64,000 nt of DNA from an uncultured Pseudomonadales bacterium (GTDB taxonomy: Bacteria > Pseudomonadota > Gammaproteobacteria > Pseudomonadales > CANNCY01), in the NCBI GenBank assembly GCA_947503335.1, contig CANNCY010000001.1, positions 1,191,650-1,255,649 of the forward strand, written 5' to 3'. The translations under genes were made by a program, and so were the position numbers. This document shows, one piece after another, positions 54,802-63,925 of the stretch. Numbering within the stretch: position 1 is the stretch's first letter; the number at the start of each line of letters is the position of its first letter. The notes beneath the pieces were generated by a model that saw only the letters and a list, made by a program, of their open reading frames with translations, ran no database searches and was not told the DNA's origin.

Positions 54802-55335
54802 ATGAACACAAAGCGAACAATCAAAAGCTGTATTGCCGCCTTGTTGCTAGCCTCATCTAGCGCATGGTCGTCTGATACTGCGATCACCCAGGTATGGTTA
54901 AACATCGATCCTAGCTATCGACTACGCCTGCCAGATACGATCATTCTTCAGAATGATACGGGTTTACAGCAGTTTAATCAGGTGTGTGTAGGTATCACTG
55001 GTGTTGGTGTTAGCGGTAACGCTGCGTACGACATCAGCGTATCTAGCGCCAACTTCGACAGTGGCAGCCACCGCCTAAGTGATGGCGATCTAAACAGCCC
55101 AAGTTATATTCGCTACCAGCTGTACTGGAACCAAACAAGCCAAGAAATTTTAGATACCGACCTTACCGGGCTGACTATCCCTGTTAGTAACGCCACTCAA
55201 AACTATGCCGATATCGTCAACGATGTCGACTGCACCAACCCAATTAATCTATTATTCGATATGAATAATGGTGACCTTAGTACCGCAACCGGCTCATACA
55301 GCGATAACATCACGATCACACTGTCGGGCAACTAA
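54802..55335 (+). CDS. Secreted beta-sandwich subunit, chaperone-usher substrate 2
   Basis: A 177-residue exported protein with a signal peptide (ending SSSAWS). It shares the plan of the first subunit: a Cys after about 60 residues (QVCVGITG), AYDISVSSANF, a second Cys (VDCTNP) and a closing strand SYSDNITITLSGN. It follows the first subunit gene by 35 bp on the same strand. Probably a minor or adaptor subunit of the same fibre or surface layer. The assignment rests on fold-level resemblance and on the neighbouring usher and chaperone. Confidence 0.7.
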   Translation: MNTKRTIKSCIAALLLASSSAWSSDTAITQVWLNIDPSYRLRLPDTIILQNDTGLQQFNQVCVGITGVGVSGNAAYDISVSSANFDSGSHRLSDGDLNSPSYIRYQLYWNQTSQEILDTDLTGLTIPVSNATQNYADIVNDVDCTNPINLLFDMNNGDLSTATGSYSDNITITLSGN

Positions 55336-55386
55336 AGTACACTGCTCTAATAACGCTGGGTATAACAGTAGAGACTGCAGCCGATA

Positions 55387-56349
55387 ATGTTACGATCAAT
55401 ACCACTTTTCATAGCTACCCTAACGTTGACGCTTTCAGCGCAGCAAAGTGTTGCTGACGATCGCATCTCGGGGCTTCGCGATGTTCGCTTTGTCAGCGAC
55501 AACGCCGCAGATAATGACTATCTAATCACCCTACCTTTTTGCGTTGAACTAGACTCAGGCACCGACTACGAGCTAGAGATACACTCGACTGCCTCTAAAG
55601 GTAAGAACTATCTTCTTATCGGTGTAAACGACGCCAGCAATGACGTAAACGTTGAATATCGCCTTAATGACCACCCCAGTAACGAAGGTGACAAGATAGA
55701 AACTAACGACACTTTCTCTGGCCAAGGCGCATCGAATCAACCTTACTGTGCAGACACTGGTAACAACGCCAATCTAAACATTCGTATCAAAGAAAAAGAC
55801 TTAGAGAAAGTGGTTGCTGACACCTATCATGCAAACATCACTATAGATCTTTTAAATAGTCAAAACGGCTCGCTGCTAGACCAACAGAGCATCACTGTCG
55901 AAATGGTACGCCAGACCGATTTTTTAGTCGGCTCGCTTGGCGATATATACTTGCTAAACACCACAAATAAACAAGTATTTCAAAACTTTTGTATCGGCTT
56001 AGTGGCGAGTGATGACCGTCGTGATCAAAGATATCGTATCACCGTACAGGGGCAGTACCCTTCTGATGACCAACAGTTTTGGCAACTAAAGAACGCCTTT
56101 GGCGATCTAATTAGTTACGAATTAAAATGGATCGAAAAGGGTCGTAGTAAGAACCCTAAGTTGTCACCATCGGTCACCACGGGTAATTTCAAGATTAGAC
56201 AAGATGTTGCTCGCGATAACTATTCGTCACTGCGCCGAAGCGGGTCGTGCACCCATGTAGACGAGGGCTTTGAGTTTACCCTACAGCAAACGGCTACTTC
56301 ATCGGGCGCCTATAGCGACACGTTAACGGTAACCGTAAGCGCCGAATAG
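55387..56349 (+). CDS. Two-domain secreted subunit, possible tip adhesin, chaperone-usher substrate 3
   Basis: A 320-residue exported protein with a signal peptide (ending SVADD). Two copies of the same beta-sandwich plan are visible. The first, about 22-178, has LPFCVELD and a second Cys in PYCADTG. The second, about 185-320, has QNFCIGLV, a Cys in GSCTHV and the closing strand AYSDTLTVTVSAE. A two-domain subunit encoded after one-domain subunits is typical of a tip adhesin. Its stop codon directly abuts the stop codon of the convergent usher gene (56349/56350). Confidence 0.7.
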   Translation: MLRSIPLFIATLTLTLSAQQSVADDRISGLRDVRFVSDNAADNDYLITLPFCVELDSGTDYELEIHSTASKGKNYLLIGVNDASNDVNVEYRLNDHPSNEGDKIETNDTFSGQGASNQPYCADTGNNANLNIRIKEKDLEKVVADTYHANITIDLLNSQNGSLLDQQSITVEMVRQTDFLVGSLGDIYLLNTTNKQVFQNFCIGLVASDDRRDQRYRITVQGQYPSDDQQFWQLKNAFGDLISYELKWIEKGRSKNPKLSPSVTTGNFKIRQDVARDNYSSLRRSGSCTHVDEGFEFTLQQTATSSGAYSDTLTVTVSAE

Positions 56350-58803
56350 CTAGTCAGCCACCACACACTCTAACTGCTCGGCAAACATCACATTCTGCTG
56401 CACACTAAGCTGAGATAAATCGGCATTGCACAACTGACCACCAGCATCAAACTGCAGCTCTGCTACCTCGTCGCTTATATCAATCTGAAACCACCCTTCA
56501 CTGTCGCTCTGACCGTACACGCCCTGTGTCGCTACACTAGCATTGGCTAGTACCACACCGTTTTGCGTTAACTGACCCACTAACGCAACAATGCGAGTAG
56601 CTTGCCAAGTAAGCACCTGCACATTGCCAGGATACAACGTCACATACTGATTACGGCGACTTAAAGTATAGATACTATCAACAGGCGTTACTGTAACCGT
56701 GTACTCACGGTAAGGAATGAGATTTAGAATGCGTACGGTACTTCCTTTAACGCGATCTACGACACGCCCATTGACTCGAAGATCAAAAAGATCTTCACGC
56801 CCGCCATCGACCTTAACAACGATAGATGACCGCTGCACGTCTTTACCACCTATCTCAACACCTTCAGGGGTTACGACTGTCGACCAGTTAAACCTAGTGC
56901 TATAGGTTGTAGTATCTCGGTCGCCAAATTGTTGATCGGCTGCGTAGTAGACATTACCCCAGTGGCTTTTAACCTCGCCATTGATGCCAAAATCGCCGTT
57001 ACCTTCAGACTCTTGAGCCCTTAACTGATTACGCAGGTCACCCCATGATGTATTTCTTTGAAGCCACGTAGCGCTCGCGTTATTGGTATAGGCGCCTGGC
57101 TGATCACCCTGGCGCTCGTAGTCAGTGCGCCAAGAATATAGATTGTCGCCACTTGGGCGCCATTGATAACTTACCCCCAATGCTACCCGCTCATCTGATA
57201 ATTGATCGGTGTACTCGCCACTTGCGTAAACAAAGTGACCGCCTTTCGAATACAGAGTTCGGCGATAGCTAACACCGCGACTGCGCTCACCCAAAACCCC
57301 CTCAGTTACACGCTTCACATCGCGATAGCTAAGGGTTCCGCCAAATAACGGGAAGTTCACACTGATATTTTGCGAAGATTGCGCCGAACCAATCAATGAG
57401 CGATGAAGCTCTTGATTTATATCACCGGTGGTTTCTCGATAATCGCCATAGATCGACAGCGCACCAATACGCAATTCGCTGCGCAAATAGGCCCCAGTGC
57501 GGGCAATACCATGAAAACCCGCGGCATTTAAACGTAAATAGCGCCCAATCCAGTCGCCGCTAAGCTCAACATAACTCTGGTCGCCATCATATACAGCCCC
57601 CAACGACCCCGCCGATGAATCGCCTAGACGTTGGCGAACCATTGCTCGCGCCACATACTGATCTGTAGCTGCTAAATCTGATGATGTGTTATCAATAACT
57701 TGCCCAACAGTAAACTGTATAAATCGTTCGTCAGCGTCAGGTAAACGCGAATCTTTAACCAAGCGATGCTGCTCTGTACGAATCGCGCCACCTTCATTAA
57801 TGGCGAGTTCAATATCATAGGTGCCGATTGGTAAACGCTCGGTATTTAACTGCTGATTACCCGGTTGATAGTTCGCCACATCAAGTAGCTTTCCGTCACG
57901 ATATACTTCGATCGTTGAACGCTCAGACAAGAATACAAAGATTGGATTGGCTCGAGAATCAGAGAATCCTGAGCGCGTTTGAAATTCGGTCGAGTAGTCG
58001 GCAAGTAGCATAGGTTGATCACCGAAGAACACGCTCTGCATATACGAGTCGACATAACCCACTCGCAAAGCTCGCCCTTTGTAATCACGCTGCCAAAATG
58101 CACTGCCTAACTGCGTATCGGTTGATGACGAGTGATCAACCTGAGCAGTAAAGCGTGAGTTGCCTTTACTAATATAACTAGACCAACTGATGTTATAGTT
58201 TTCTTCAGTATCTGAACTGCCTGATACAACACCATTAAATTGATTGAGACTGGCAAAGCCCGCCGTTGAGTCGCCAATGTATTTTTTAATACCGGCTAAA
58301 TTAGTGTGCCGCCAGCTTGGCCCAATGTGAATATCTAACCGTAATGCAGACTCGTCGATTGTGACATAAATAGGTTGATCAAACTGGGTGAATTCGCGTT
58401 TACATCGACGCGTTGATAGTATCGCTTCGCCACAGCCAGCAATATAAGGCACAGGGCGATATAAAAACTCTAGTGCAGCGTCGGCATAGGCATCTTGCAA
58501 GTCTACCTGCAACAACCATTGAACCACCGCTTCGGGCTGATCTATCAGCAATAGATTATTTTGTTCGAGGGTTACAAAACTTGCACCGATATTCTCGCCC
58601 GCGAACCAAAAATCGAAATATTGCGGTTCGCGCGATTGGGCGATTAGATCCTCAAAACCTTCAGGCACTTGAGCGGTTATTACTGAGCGATTCGTATTAG
58701 CAGTGGCCGCTGATTCATTTGATGTGGTATCCGCAATTGTGCTCGCGCTTGCGTTAACTAGCATCGAGATGGTTAAACCAAGTGCAACCAATACAACGCG
58801 CAT
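56350..58803 (-). CDS. Outer membrane usher of a chaperone-usher system (CooC/TcfC-like)
   Basis: An 817-residue outer-membrane pore that would assemble the subunits delivered by the chaperone. It has a signal peptide, an N-terminal periplasmic domain (PEGFEDLIAQSREPQYFDFWFAG...), a barrel with many strand pairs, a plug-region segment (SERSTIEVYRDGKLLDVANYQPGNQ, LPIGTYDIEL), and a C-terminal part with RNQYVTLYPGNVQVLTW and VGQLTQNGVVLANASV. The pattern is closer to alpha-type (CooC/TcfC) than to FimD ushers. It starts 9 bp after the chaperone stop. Confidence 0.85.
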   Translation of the reverse strand: MRVVLVALGLTISMLVNASASTIADTTSNESAATANTNRSVITAQVPEGFEDLIAQSREPQYFDFWFAGENIGASFVTLEQNNLLLIDQPEAVVQWLLQVDLQDAYADAALEFLYRPVPYIAGCGEAILSTRRCKREFTQFDQPIYVTIDESALRLDIHIGPSWRHTNLAGIKKYIGDSTAGFASLNQFNGVVSGSSDTEENYNISWSSYISKGNSRFTAQVDHSSSTDTQLGSAFWQRDYKGRALRVGYVDSYMQSVFFGDQPMLLADYSTEFQTRSGFSDSRANPIFVFLSERSTIEVYRDGKLLDVANYQPGNQQLNTERLPIGTYDIELAINEGGAIRTEQHRLVKDSRLPDADERFIQFTVGQVIDNTSSDLAATDQYVARAMVRQRLGDSSAGSLGAVYDGDQSYVELSGDWIGRYLRLNAAGFHGIARTGAYLRSELRIGALSIYGDYRETTGDINQELHRSLIGSAQSSQNISVNFPLFGGTLSYRDVKRVTEGVLGERSRGVSYRRTLYSKGGHFVYASGEYTDQLSDERVALGVSYQWRPSGDNLYSWRTDYERQGDQPGAYTNNASATWLQRNTSWGDLRNQLRAQESEGNGDFGINGEVKSHWGNVYYAADQQFGDRDTTTYSTRFNWSTVVTPEGVEIGGKDVQRSSIVVKVDGGREDLFDLRVNGRVVDRVKGSTVRILNLIPYREYTVTVTPVDSIYTLSRRNQYVTLYPGNVQVLTWQATRIVALVGQLTQNGVVLANASVATQGVYGQSDSEGWFQIDISDEVAELQFDAGGQLCNADLSQLSVQQNVMFAEQLECVVAD

Positions 58804-58812
58804 CGAAAAATC

Positions 58813-59532
58813 CTATTGAGTTACAACGGTCTCGTACTTACCGCCCGAGTATTGACGCAATTTAACTGGCGCGTCGTAGGGTAAATCGACAGTTAGCTCG
58901 CGCCCAGGGTACAAACGATTCGCGTTTAAGGTTAAACACTCCTGGCTATCTGCCACATCTAATAATGCGGCGTCAGAACACTGTACGATATTTCTAAAAT
59001 CGATGTTCACGTTACCGTTATTAATCAGTGTAAGCTTCTGGCCTGCTCTCTGGGTATCGAGACTAACATTCATATTGTCAGGCGCCACAAAGACAATAAG
59101 ATTATAGCCAACCATAATCTTGACTCCACTTTGCTCTGCCTGTAGCTCGCCGACAACCGGCTTTAAATCAACACGAAATACGGCTTCTTCTTCAAATGGT
59201 CGCATCTTTACTAGACGCACAACTTGGGTATCACCGGGTTGCAGAACAATTCGACGAGGAGACACTAAAAGACCGGCTTCAACTGGGTTACGAATTACAT
59301 CGCGCTTCTCTGTTGGCAGTGCCGAGTCTGTAACCTGTTCAGGAGTTACCTGTACATATAACACTTCGTCACCACGGTTAGTTACAACGATATCTTCGGT
59401 CTTACCCTTATCAGGAAAAAACGACACAACCATTTTATCAACTGACATATCAGCTGATGCTGGCGATGATAAACCCATTGCCGCGAACGCAACCCCGAAC
59501 ACAACGATAACGGCCCTTTTAAAAAGATGCAT
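58813..59532 (-). CDS. Periplasmic pilus chaperone (PapD-like)
   Basis: A 239-residue exported chaperone (signal peptide ending PASAD). It has two immunoglobulin-like domains. The first contains VVSFFPDKGKTEDIVVTNRGDEVLYVQV and the strand LVSPRRIVLQPGDTQVVRLV, where PRR...Q replaces the usual P-P-x-x-x-L-x-P-G run. The second contains KLTLINNGNVNIDFRNIVQC. It would hold the secreted subunits by donor-strand complementation and hand them to the usher 9 bp downstream. Confidence 0.88.
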   Translation of the reverse strand: MHLFKRAVIVVFGVAFAAMGLSSPASADMSVDKMVVSFFPDKGKTEDIVVTNRGDEVLYVQVTPEQVTDSALPTEKRDVIRNPVEAGLLVSPRRIVLQPGDTQVVRLVKMRPFEEEAVFRVDLKPVVGELQAEQSGVKIMVGYNLIVFVAPDNMNVSLDTQRAGQKLTLINNGNVNIDFRNIVQCSDAALLDVADSQECLTLNANRLYPGRELTVDLPYDAPVKLRQYSGGKYETVVTQ

Positions 59533-59612
59533 AAGTCCCCCAATAGCACGCCACTCAGCGCACCCTGTCTCTGATCATATTTACCCTAGCGCAATATCAA
59601 ACAGAGTTTTGA

Positions 59613-60125
59613 TTAACGGTCGTTTTTTCTTGGTGACAGGCTACCACATCTCTGCGGCAAGGTCGCATAGGTTGACGGGTTTGCGCAGTCAACTTTTACA
59701 GAGGTGTTAATTTGTGAGCCAGTTAATAAATGGGCAAATGCCGCCCTGCGCTGATCTAAACGCTTAGCGGCTAATTGGTATTGCACGGGCGTAGGTTTAG
59801 CTCTTAATTGCTCTTGAGGCGTGCCACCGGCTCGATATATCAATCTAACTGAATCGCTGTTGGCTGCCTGAGCATCATCTACAGCCAGTAATGCTGTATT
59901 GGCAGCAATAACCAACGCCGACACCCTTAGCCACTGCTGTAAATGTAACGCGGCACCTAGCTGCTCGCTACTAAGATAACCCAAGTCGACCATGTGCTCG
60001 CCCAACGGCCGCTGCCTACAGCTTCGATGACGAGCAAGCGCATGCCTGAGCTGATCGCTATCAACTAATCCGCGCTGCAACAGCAGCGTTCCCAGCAAAA
60101 AGGGGTCATTCTTGATCTTTGCCAT
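59613..60125 (-). CDS. Membrane protein with an MshEN/GspE-N-like domain, upstream of the chaperone gene
   Basis: A 170-residue protein. Residues 11-33 (LGTLLLQRGLVDSDQLRHAL) and 41-63 (LGEHMVDLGYLSSEQLGAAL) are two copies of the repeat that forms MshEN (GspE N-terminal) domains, known to bind cyclic di-GMP in MshE. The leading Arg of each repeat is missing (Leu and Pro here), so binding is uncertain. A hydrophobic helix (about 65-83) follows, then a basic, Gln-rich tail with two Cys. It is the first gene of the minus-strand unit that goes on to chaperone and usher, 80 bp upstream, so a regulatory or assembly role is inferred. It diverges from dusC. Confidence 0.7.
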   Translation of the reverse strand: MAKIKNDPFLLGTLLLQRGLVDSDQLRHALARHRSCRQRPLGEHMVDLGYLSSEQLGAALHLQQWLRVSALVIAANTALLAVDDAQAANSDSVRLIYRAGGTPQEQLRAKPTPVQYQLAAKRLDQRRAAFAHLLTGSQINTSVKVDCANPSTYATLPQRCGSLSPRKNDR

Positions 60126-60232
60126 ACAGCCACCCAAAGAACAGCACTCCCTTTAAGAATAGCCATATATGTACTTTCTGCTTTGGCAAGTTTTACTCGC
60201 TCACTAGGCTAGCGCCCCGTAAAATACGCCGC

Positions 60233-61204
60233 ATGATTTCACCTAATACATCGACAACAATTCACCTAGCCCCTATGGAAGGTGTGGTTGACCACAATAT
60301 GCGCTACCTATTAAGCAAGGTGGGCGGTATTGACCTATGCGTTACTGAATTTGTGCGAGTTAGCCAGTCGGTGTTTCCTGAACGCGTGTTTAAACGCTAC
60401 TGCCCCGAAATTGCCACAGCGGGCTGCACTACCAAAAATGGCGTACCTGTAGCCATTCAGCTACTAGGCACCGACCCTCAACTAATGGCACTAAACGCCA
60501 GAAAGGCGTTAGAGCTTGGTGCAAACCGCATCGATATGAATTTTGGCTGCCCTTCAAAAACGGTGAACGGTAGCTGCGGCGGCGCAAAAATGCTGCAAGA
60601 CCCCGACTCAATATTCAGAGTCATTGAAGCAGTCGCAAACGAGATTGGCGACGAACTGCCTGTCACAGCAAAGATGCGTCTTGGTTGGGACAACTTCGAT
60701 AACGCCCAACATATCGCCAAAGGAATAGAAAACGCTGGAGCGCAAATGCTATGTATTCATGCGCGCTCAAAAACGCAGGGCTACAAACCACCTGCCTTTT
60801 GGCGTGAAGTAGCGCCCATTAGTGAGCAGCTAAGTATCCCTGTAGTGATTAATGGCGAGATTTTCACTGTCGATGATTTTCATGCCGCCCGCGAGCAAAG
60901 CCAATGCCAACAGGCGATGCTTGGGCGAGGCTTGCTGGCTAAACCAGACCTAGCCCTTCAGATCAAGGCCGATATACAAGGTATCGCGCACACCCCTTGG
61001 TCATGGTCGCAAATTGTGCCGTTGTTGCAGGAATTTCAGCATCTAGAAACAGCCAACTGCCCTATCAAGTTTCAGGGTGGTCGTTTAAAGCAATGGTTGG
61101 TATATTTGCGCGATACCTATCCAGAAGCAAAAATGCTGTTTAACGACATTAAACGCATCAAGCATATCGACGACATCTGGGTAGAGCTTAATAACGCTGC
61201 CTAG
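60233..61204 (+). CDS. dusC: tRNA-dihydrouridine(16) synthase
   Basis: A 323-residue flavoenzyme that reduces uridine 16 in tRNA. It opens IHLAPMEGVVDHNMRYLLSKVGG, the FMN-binding strand of Dus enzymes. Catalytic Cys lies in NFGCPSKTVNGSCGGAKML, followed by KMRLGWDN, HARSKTQGY and VINGEIF. The NGSCGGA wording and the C-terminal domain point to DusC rather than DusA or DusB. ATG 60233 is the natural start; the frame is open for 38 codons further. A trypsin-like lipoprotein gene follows closely. Confidence 0.9.
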   Translation: MISPNTSTTIHLAPMEGVVDHNMRYLLSKVGGIDLCVTEFVRVSQSVFPERVFKRYCPEIATAGCTTKNGVPVAIQLLGTDPQLMALNARKALELGANRIDMNFGCPSKTVNGSCGGAKMLQDPDSIFRVIEAVANEIGDELPVTAKMRLGWDNFDNAQHIAKGIENAGAQMLCIHARSKTQGYKPPAFWREVAPISEQLSIPVVINGEIFTVDDFHAAREQSQCQQAMLGRGLLAKPDLALQIKADIQGIAHTPWSWSQIVPLLQEFQHLETANCPIKFQGGRLKQWLVYLRDTYPEAKMLFNDIKRIKHIDDIWVELNNAA

Positions 61205-61213
61205 GATTTGATC

Positions 61214-61867
61214 TTGCAAAAACTAAAGTACCTTCTTGGAGCAACGGCCATTGCGCTGTCTTCATGTGCCACCTTGCCTAGTAATCCGCATAAGTATCAG
61301 ATTCTGATTCACACACCCTCCCAAGCCGGTAGCGGTATTTACATGAACGATCGCTACATTGCGACCAACCATCATGTAATTGAAGCGGGTGTTATTACTA
61401 AGATCACCAAAGCTGACGGCAGCAAAATAGATTACGAGCGATTCTTAACGTCGTCTAAGTTAGATTTGGCTGTGATCGTACTGCCCTGCCGCGACAACGG
61501 CATTGAGCCCGTCGTTGCAAACTCGCCCACACTGGGAATGAATGTATCGTTGTACGGCCCACAAACACTAATACCCCGAGATACACGCATCACTGCCATA
61601 GTAGACAACCTGAACATATATGCGTCACACCCAAAGCCTTTATCGCCTTTTAGCTATGGTTTAGGAATCGACAAACAGATTCCGCAAGGGTTCTCGGGCG
61701 GGCCAGTAATCGACCTTGCCTCAGACACCGTAATAGGCATGACCCAAGGCAATGTTGAAATGAGCAGTGAAAGAGGCCCTACAGGGTATTTCTACGCAAT
61801 CGATCAGGTGATTAAAGAATCAATTCAACTAATGAACGATGCTAACATAGACTATCAATGCGACTAG
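61214..61867 (+). CDS. Trypsin-like serine protease, lipoprotein
   Basis: A 217-residue chymotrypsin-fold protein. The N-terminus MQKLKYLLGATAIALSSC is a lipoprotein signal (lipid Cys18). The catalytic triad is complete: His54 (TNHHV), Asp84 (KLDLA) and Ser161 (GFSGGP). It has no PDZ domain, so it is not a DegP-type protease. The start is a TTG at 61214 with AGGA 7 bases upstream, next to the dusC stop; another in-frame TTG (61208) has worse spacing. It is probably co-expressed with dusC. Substrates are unknown. Confidence 0.82.
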   Translation: MQKLKYLLGATAIALSSCATLPSNPHKYQILIHTPSQAGSGIYMNDRYIATNHHVIEAGVITKITKADGSKIDYERFLTSSKLDLAVIVLPCRDNGIEPVVANSPTLGMNVSLYGPQTLIPRDTRITAIVDNLNIYASHPKPLSPFSYGLGIDKQIPQGFSGGPVIDLASDTVIGMTQGNVEMSSERGPTGYFYAIDQVIKESIQLMNDANIDYQCD

Positions 61868-61889
61868 CTAGTTAACTATCAGATCGAAA

Positions 61890-62192
61890 CTAAAAAGGGC
61901 TGCGGTAGTTGTCTTGTACGTCGATAGGTCGATACTTTAAGTCAGGAAACAATAGCTTGTGGGCTTCTACTAACTTATCTAGCTCTAAGATGACCGATGG
62001 CGGAAACCCCATTCGGTCACGATCAGACACCAACAAGCTATCTACGTAGGCGTAAAGGTCTTCGTAACCCCAAAAGATCTTCAACTTTGCAATGACGTGC
62101 GGAAACGCGTCAAGACCAAGATCATCTTTTTTAAAGTAGCGAAATCTTCTCAACGCTGGTAGCTGCTCTAATAACCCTGTCGGCTCTGTCAA
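61890..62192 (-). CDS. Unknown small cytoplasmic protein
   Basis: A 100-residue charged, soluble protein not recognised by family. It is rich in Leu, Asp and aromatic residues (RRFRYFKKDDLGLDAFPHVIAKLKIFWGYEDLYAYVDSLL) and predicted mostly helical. Translation would start at TTG (62192) with AAAAGGA upstream. It lies between two plus-strand genes on the opposite strand. The amino-acid make-up looks coding, but support is limited. Confidence 0.55.
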   Translation of the reverse strand: MTEPTGLLEQLPALRRFRYFKKDDLGLDAFPHVIAKLKIFWGYEDLYAYVDSLLVSDRDRMGFPPSVILELDKLVEAHKLLFPDLKYRPIDVQDNYRSPF

Positions 62193-62373
62193 CTTTAGAA
62201 TCCTTTTCTAACTCATTGATAATCTGGCGTCTATTACGTCCTCATTATGCACAGTTTTTGAACAGCAGCAACTACTCACAAACGTATTCAATAATAACTA
62301 AACCGTCTATAGTAGTCTGATCAATTAAGAATGACCCTGTAGAATCGCTGTATCAACCAAAGGATTGAATAAG

Positions 62374-63591
62374 ATGAGCTTAAAGACCCCTCTCATTGGC
62401 GCCCAAATGCTGTTCGTTGCTTTTGGCGCATTAGTACTGGTACCACTACTAACAGGGCTCGATGCAAACGTCGCCCTATTTACAGCCGGCGCAGGCACGT
62501 TATTGTTTCAAGTTATTACGAAGCGCTCTATTCCAATATTTCTGGCGTCTAGCTTTGCGTTCATTGCCCCTATCATCTACGGCGTTCAGACTTGGGGAAT
62601 ACCGGCCACCATGGGCGGCCTTATCGCAGCAGGTGCGGTTTACATTTTATTTTCAAGTATTGTCGCATGGCGCGGCGTTGAATTTATTCAAAGAATATTA
62701 CCCCCAATCGTAGTAGGCCCTGTCATTGTCGTGATTGGCCTAAGCTTGGCCCCTGTTGCAGTTAACATGGCGTTAGGAAAAACCGGCGACGGTGCGGCTG
62801 TTCTAGTGGAGCCTGGAGCCGCTATTGCAATATCGATGACCGCCTTACTTGTAACCACGCTAGCATCACTGCTGGGTAAAGGTTTCATCAAGCTAGTACC
62901 CATTCTATTGGGCGTTGCATCAGGTTACTTACTCGCCTTAGTGTTAGGTGTTATCAATTTCGACCCAATCACAAATGCCTCGTGGGTAGCTCTGCCGGCT
63001 TTCACTGTGCCTGAATTTAATCTAACCGCGATACTCTTTATGATTCCTGTCGCTATAGCGCCAGCTGTTGAACATATTGGTGACATGATGGCGATTAGCA
63101 GTGTCACCAAGAAAGACTTCATCAGAGAGCCTGGATTAAACAAGACATTACTAGGCGATGGTGTAGCTACGATTGCGGCCGCAAGTGTTGGCGGGCCACC
63201 AAATACAACATATTCTGAAGTTACCGGTGCAGTAGCCTTAACCAAAGCCTTTAACCCTGTTTACATGACTTGGGCTGCAGTGTTTGCGATCTTTATTTCT
63301 TTTTGCGGCAAGCTTGGCGGTTTTTTGGCTACCATTCCCACCCCTGTAATGGGCGGCATTATGGTGCTACTTTTTGGCGCTATTGCAACTATCGGTATAG
63401 GCACAATCGCGCGATCAGATGATGACCTGCACGACGCACGCAACCTGGCGGTGGTATCGATTCCGTTAGTGTTTGGGATCGGCGGAATGCACTTTGGTGG
63501 GGGCGATTTCGTGATTCAAGGTATTGGGCTAGCAGCAGTTTCAGCGATTGTCTTAAACCTAGTATTACCGCGGAATCGATCAGAGAGCTAG
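62374..63591 (+). CDS. uraA: Uracil/xanthine permease (NCS2 family, UraA-like)
   Basis: A 405-residue inner-membrane symporter with about fourteen segments. The substrate-site motifs are AVEHIGD (Glu and His that bind uracil in UraA) and GGPPNTTYSEVTGAVA with the second conserved Glu. The conserved SSFAFIAPI near the N-terminus also fits. It takes up uracil, or possibly xanthine, with protons. ATG 62374 has AGGA 9 bases upstream. It is a single gene before the tRNA cluster. Confidence 0.9.
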   Translation: MSLKTPLIGAQMLFVAFGALVLVPLLTGLDANVALFTAGAGTLLFQVITKRSIPIFLASSFAFIAPIIYGVQTWGIPATMGGLIAAGAVYILFSSIVAWRGVEFIQRILPPIVVGPVIVVIGLSLAPVAVNMALGKTGDGAAVLVEPGAAIAISMTALLVTTLASLLGKGFIKLVPILLGVASGYLLALVLGVINFDPITNASWVALPAFTVPEFNLTAILFMIPVAIAPAVEHIGDMMAISSVTKKDFIREPGLNKTLLGDGVATIAAASVGGPPNTTYSEVTGAVALTKAFNPVYMTWAAVFAIFISFCGKLGGFLATIPTPVMGGIMVLLFGAIATIGIGTIARSDDDLHDARNLAVVSIPLVFGIGGMHFGGGDFVIQGIGLAAVSAIVLNLVLPRNRSES

Positions 63592-63602
63592 TAGCTAAAT
63601 AA

Positions 63603-63679
63603 TGGCACACCCGGAGGGATTCGAACCCCCGACCAACTGGTTCGAAGCCAGTTACTCTATCCAGCTGAGCTACGGGTGC
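63603..63679 (-). tRNA. tRNA-Arg (anticodon TCG)
   Basis: A 77-base cloverleaf with a 7-bp acceptor stem (GCACCCG with CGGGTGT), D arm AGCTCAGCTGGATAGAG, anticodon loop CTTCGAA (anticodon TCG) and T arm GGTTCGAATCC. The 3' CCA is encoded. It reads CGA codons. Confidence 0.96.
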
Positions 63680-63796
63680 GCAGAAACTGCAATTTAACTC
63701 AGTAGCGCAGCTATTGCAAAGGATCTGAGTTAATTAATTGATTTAGAAAGGATTTTCTAAAATTAGAATAGACTTCTAACTAAAGAGAAGAAAAAG

Positions 63797-63873
63797 TGGC
63801 GCACCCGGCACGATTCGAACGTGCGACCGCCTGGTTCGTAGCCAGGTACTCTATCCAGCTGAGCTACGGGTGC
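63797..63873 (-). tRNA. tRNA-Arg (anticodon ACG)
   Basis: A 77-base cloverleaf with acceptor GCACCCG/CGGGTGC, anticodon loop CTACGAA (anticodon ACG, read as inosine-CG) and T loop GTTCGAATC. CCA is encoded. It reads CGU/CGC/CGA codons. Confidence 0.97.
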
Positions 63874-63925
63874 GCAATAAACTTTGCGACTAACTGATTA
63901 CGCTGTAATCAGATCATCTATGTAG

